Assembly (NCBI GenBank): GCA_902806105.1
Contig: CADCVI010000139.1
Span: forward strand, 1 to 7,946
DNA: 7,946 nt
DNA from: an uncultured Rubrobacteraceae bacterium
Lineage (GTDB): Bacteria > Actinomycetota > Rubrobacteria > Rubrobacterales > Rubrobacteraceae
Direction of reading: 5' to 3'
Shown here piece after piece: positions 6,048 to 7,946 of the stretch. The position numbers and the translations under genes were made by a program. How positions within the stretch are numbered: the stretch's first letter is position 1; every line of letters starts with the position of its first letter. The notes below the pieces were generated by a model. The model saw nothing but the letters and a program-made list of their open reading frames with translations, was not told where the DNA came from and searched no databases.

Positions 6048-7681
6048 TAGCCCCGCCCCCTGTTCTCTCCGGCGCTCCTGAGGGCGCCGCGCAACTCCTT
6101 GTTCGGCCGGCGGCGGGCCCACTCGTGGAACCTCTCGCCGTCCCGCCGCTCGTCCTTGAACTTCTCGAAGACGGCGACGAGCGCGTCCGGCACCTCGTCG
6201 GCGGGCTTGGCCCCCTCGACCCAGTCTATAAACGCAGCATCCCGGCCGAGCGAGCCGCCCATGCCGATGTCCGTGCCCTCGACGATCGCGTCCTTCGTCT
6301 TCGCGGTCTCCCCGCGGAAGCCGATGTCCCCGATCTGGGGCTGGGCGCACGAGGCCGAGCAGCCCGAGAAGTGCATCCTGATGGCATCCTGGCCGACGTC
6401 GCCGACCCGCTCGTCCATCTCCTTGGCCCACTCGACCGCGCGTATCTTCGTCTCCACGATCGCGAACCTGCAGAACTCGCTGCCGGTGCAGGCCACGATC
6501 CCGCGCTCGAAAGCCCCCGGGTTCGGGGAGAACCGCTGGAGCAGTGGCTCCGCGAGGAAAGCGTCGAGCTTCTCCTCCGCGATGTGCGTGATGATGAGGT
6601 TCTGGTCGGTCGCGAGCCTGACCTCGCCGCCGTACTCCTTCGCGAGCCTCGCCGCCTCGACGAAGTGCTCGCCGCTCATGCGGCCGACGGGCACGTTGAG
6701 CCCGACGTAGTACAGGCCCTCTTCCTTCTGCGGGTGGACGCCGACGTGGTCCCCCCGGTAGTGCTTCGTGAGGTCCTCGCCAGCGGGCGTCAGCTCGAAG
6801 GCCGTGCGCTTCGCCAGCTCCTCGCGGAAGCCCTCCGGCCCGAGCTCCTGGACGAGGTAACGCATGCGGTTCGTCCAGCGGTTCTCCCGGTTGCCGAGCT
6901 CGCCGAAAATCTGGGCGACGGCCCGCGTCAGCTCCACGGCCTCCTCGGGGCGCACGAAGACGTCGATGTCCGACGCCATCCTCGGGCCGTCCGAGAGCCC
7001 GCCGCCGACGCGCACGTTGAAGCCAATGGTGCCGTCCGCGAGCCGCGCCGGGAGCAGCCCGACGTCGTTGATCTCGGCCTGCGCGCAGTCCTCCAGGCAG
7101 CCCGTCACGCTCATCTTGAACTTGCGCGGCAGGTTCGCGTACTCGCGGTTGCCGGTGAAGTAGTCCGAGATGGCCTGAGCGACCGGATAGGCGTCCAGAA
7201 TCTCCTCACCGTCGAGGCCGGAGACGGGGCAGCAGAGAACGTTGCGGGCGGAGTCGCCGCAGGCCTGGACGGTGGTCATGCCAACCGATTCGAGCCTGCG
7301 CCATATCTCGGGGACGTCGCGCATGTGGATCCAATGCATCTGGATGTCCTGGCGCGTGGTGAGGTCGAGGAAGTTGTTGCCGAAGTGCGGGTTGGGCTCT
7401 GGGCCACGGGCGAAGTCTACGGCGATCCGCCCGATGGTCCGAGCCTGTTCGGCGCTCAGCACGCCGCCGGGGATCTTTATCCGGATCATGAACGCATCCC
7501 CGCCCTGCTTCTGGGGGTAGATGCCGACCCACTTGAGCCGCTCGACCTCGCCGGGCACCTCGTCCATCGCCGAGAGGTTTTTGGAGTAGCTCTCCAGGAT
7601 AGCCTCGCGCACCTCCAGCGGGTGGCGCTCGAGCTTGAACTTCTCGACCTTGTTGAGCTTCTGGTCCCTAAGACTGCGCAC
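6047..7681 (-). CDS. sir: Siroheme- and [4Fe-4S]-containing sulfite reductase (NirA/SirA type)
   Basis: A 544-aa two-repeat nitrite/sulfite reductase, normal length for NirA/SirA. The N-terminal half has [16 protein letters not shown] (9-24), [12 protein letters not shown] (107-118) and [12 protein letters not shown] (124-135), then [18 protein letters not shown] (140-157). The C-terminal half has [12 protein letters not shown] (311-322), GRMSG (333-337) and the cofactor Cys C398/C404 (CTGSEFC) and C441/C445 (GCSASC), the ligands of the cluster bridged to siroheme. The reaction is six-electron reduction, sulfite to sulfide or nitrite to ammonia. Sequence alone does not separate these, but placement between cysH and sat argues for sulfite. 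Ser144 sits where mycobacterial SirA has the Cys that cross-links to an active-site Tyr. The start is GTG 7681, with GAGGTG about six bases upstream, and the gene overlaps cysH by 14 bp. It carries no flavin domain, so it needs an external donor, probably the next gene's product. Confidence 0.94.
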   Translation of the reverse strand: MRSLRDQKLNKVEKFKLERHPLEVREAILESYSKNLSAMDEVPGEVERLKWVGIYPQKQGGDAFMIRIKIPGGVLSAEQARTIGRIAVDFARGPEPNPHFGNNFLDLTTRQDIQMHWIHMRDVPEIWRRLESVGMTTVQACGDSARNVLCCPVSGLDGEEILDAYPVAQAISDYFTGNREYANLPRKFKMSVTGCLEDCAQAEINDVGLLPARLADGTIGFNVRVGGGLSDGPRMASDIDVFVRPEEAVELTRAVAQIFGELGNRENRWTNRMRYLVQELGPEGFREELAKRTAFELTPAGEDLTKHYRGDHVGVHPQKEEGLYYVGLNVPVGRMSGEHFVEAARLAKEYGGEVRLATDQNLIITHIAEEKLDAFLAEPLLQRFSPNPGAFERGIVACTGSEFCRFAIVETKIRAVEWAKEMDERVGDVGQDAIRMHFSGCSASCAQPQIGDIGFRGETAKTKDAIVEGTDIGMGGSLGRDAAFIDWVEGAKPADEVPDALVAVFEKFKDERRDGERFHEWARRRPNKELRGALRSAGENRGRG

Positions 7682-7946
7682 GCTTCACCTCTCCCCCGGC
7701 GAAGTGCAACCCGCACTCGGTCTTGTCGAGCCCGGCCCAGCGCCCGGCCCGCGCGTCCTCGCCTGGGGCTACGGCCCTGGTCTGCGGCTCACAGCCGATG
7801 CTCCTGTAGCCCATGTCGAGCAGCGGGTTGAGAGGGACGTCGTGCTCCCTGACGTACTCTTCGACCAGATCCGAGCCCCAGGCGACGAGCGGCGAGACCT
7901 TGTCGACCTCGAACCTCTCCTCCCACCCCAAGACGGGCGTGTACGC
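7668..7946 (-). CDS. cysH: APS/PAPS reductase, C-terminal part (5' end outside the window)
   Basis: The frame is open from the right edge to TAG at 7668, giving the last 92 residues of a CysH-type thioredoxin-dependent reductase that turns APS or PAPS into sulfite. Recognisable stretches are [57 protein letters not shown] and the catalytic TECGLH near the end. Enzymes that carry a [4Fe-4S] cluster normally have IGCxPCT here; this protein reads IGCEPQT, so the last of the four ligand Cys is Gln. The upstream Cys-Cys pair lies outside the window. The apparent TTG at 7931 is internal, because the codons before it (AYTPV) continue the family sequence. It is probably an early gene of the operon, and the operon promoter was not seen. 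Confidence 0.93.
   Translation of the reverse strand, partial: AYTPVLGWEERFEVDKVSPLVAWGSDLVEEYVREHDVPLNPLLDMGYRSIGCEPQTRAVAPGEDARAGRWAGLDKTECGLHFAGGEVKRAQS

Noticed and set aside
6125..7831. Long plus-strand open frame (568 codons) opposite the siroheme reductase and cysH genes
   Set aside because: It is an antisense shadow in GC-rich coding DNA. The translation is low-complexity Arg/Leu/Asp/Val-rich with no domain, while the minus strand gives clear family motifs.
1..7946. CRISPR array, tRNA, rRNA, insertion sequence or attachment site
   Set aside because: No regularly spaced repeats, tRNA-like cloverleaf, transposase or integrase frame, or flanking direct repeats were seen on either strand.

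Overview
This window comes from a GC-rich bacterial chromosome. Codons are strongly G/C-ending, starts are often GTG or TTG, and genes overlap at their ends. The protein set (a NirA/SirA-type siroheme reductase, stand-alone Sat plus CysC, an FrhB-like flavoprotein) and the sequence flavour suggest a deep-branching actinobacterium, with Rubrobacter or a relative as the best guess. That placement is inference, because no rRNA or marker gene is present.

Layout. The left edge (1-373, + strand) holds the 3' part of a VapC-like PIN-domain toxin gene. It converges on a YhhQ-type queuosine-precursor transporter gene (384-1088, - strand). A 214-bp intergenic region (1089-1302) separates that gene from a divergent family 4/UDGX-like uracil-DNA glycosylase gene (1303-1884, + strand). 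The glycosylase stop codon overlaps the stop of the next, convergent gene in a shared CTAG.

The rest of the window, 1881-7946, is one tightly packed minus-strand operon for assimilatory sulfate reduction. In transcription order it reads cysH (5' part outside the window), a siroheme nitrite/sulfite reductase, an FrhB-family iron-sulfur flavoprotein, a 116-aa protein of unknown function, sat, cysC, and a TauE/SafE-family permease. The genes overlap or abut at all junctions except sat-cysC. That gap is 65 bp and holds a perfect 28-bp palindrome directly upstream of a strong cysC ribosome-binding site.

How the genes work together. The TauE-like permease probably moves sulfate or sulfite across the membrane. 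Sat activates sulfate to APS, CysC phosphorylates APS to PAPS, CysH reduces APS/PAPS to sulfite, and the siroheme enzyme reduces sulfite to sulfide. No CysJ-type flavoprotein or separate ferredoxin gene is seen. The only evident electron-input protein is the FrhB-like one, whose start codon overlaps the reductase stop codon by one base. This looks like a two-gene counterpart of the archaeal F420-dependent sulfite reductase Fsr, in which an FrhB/FpoF-like half is fused to a siroheme reductase half. I consider this module the most interesting item in the window. Other points worth a second look are a Cys-to-Gln change in the iron-sulfur motif of CysH, a uracil-DNA glycosylase with no cysteine at all, the intercistronic palindrome, and the unknown 116-aa protein embedded in the operon.
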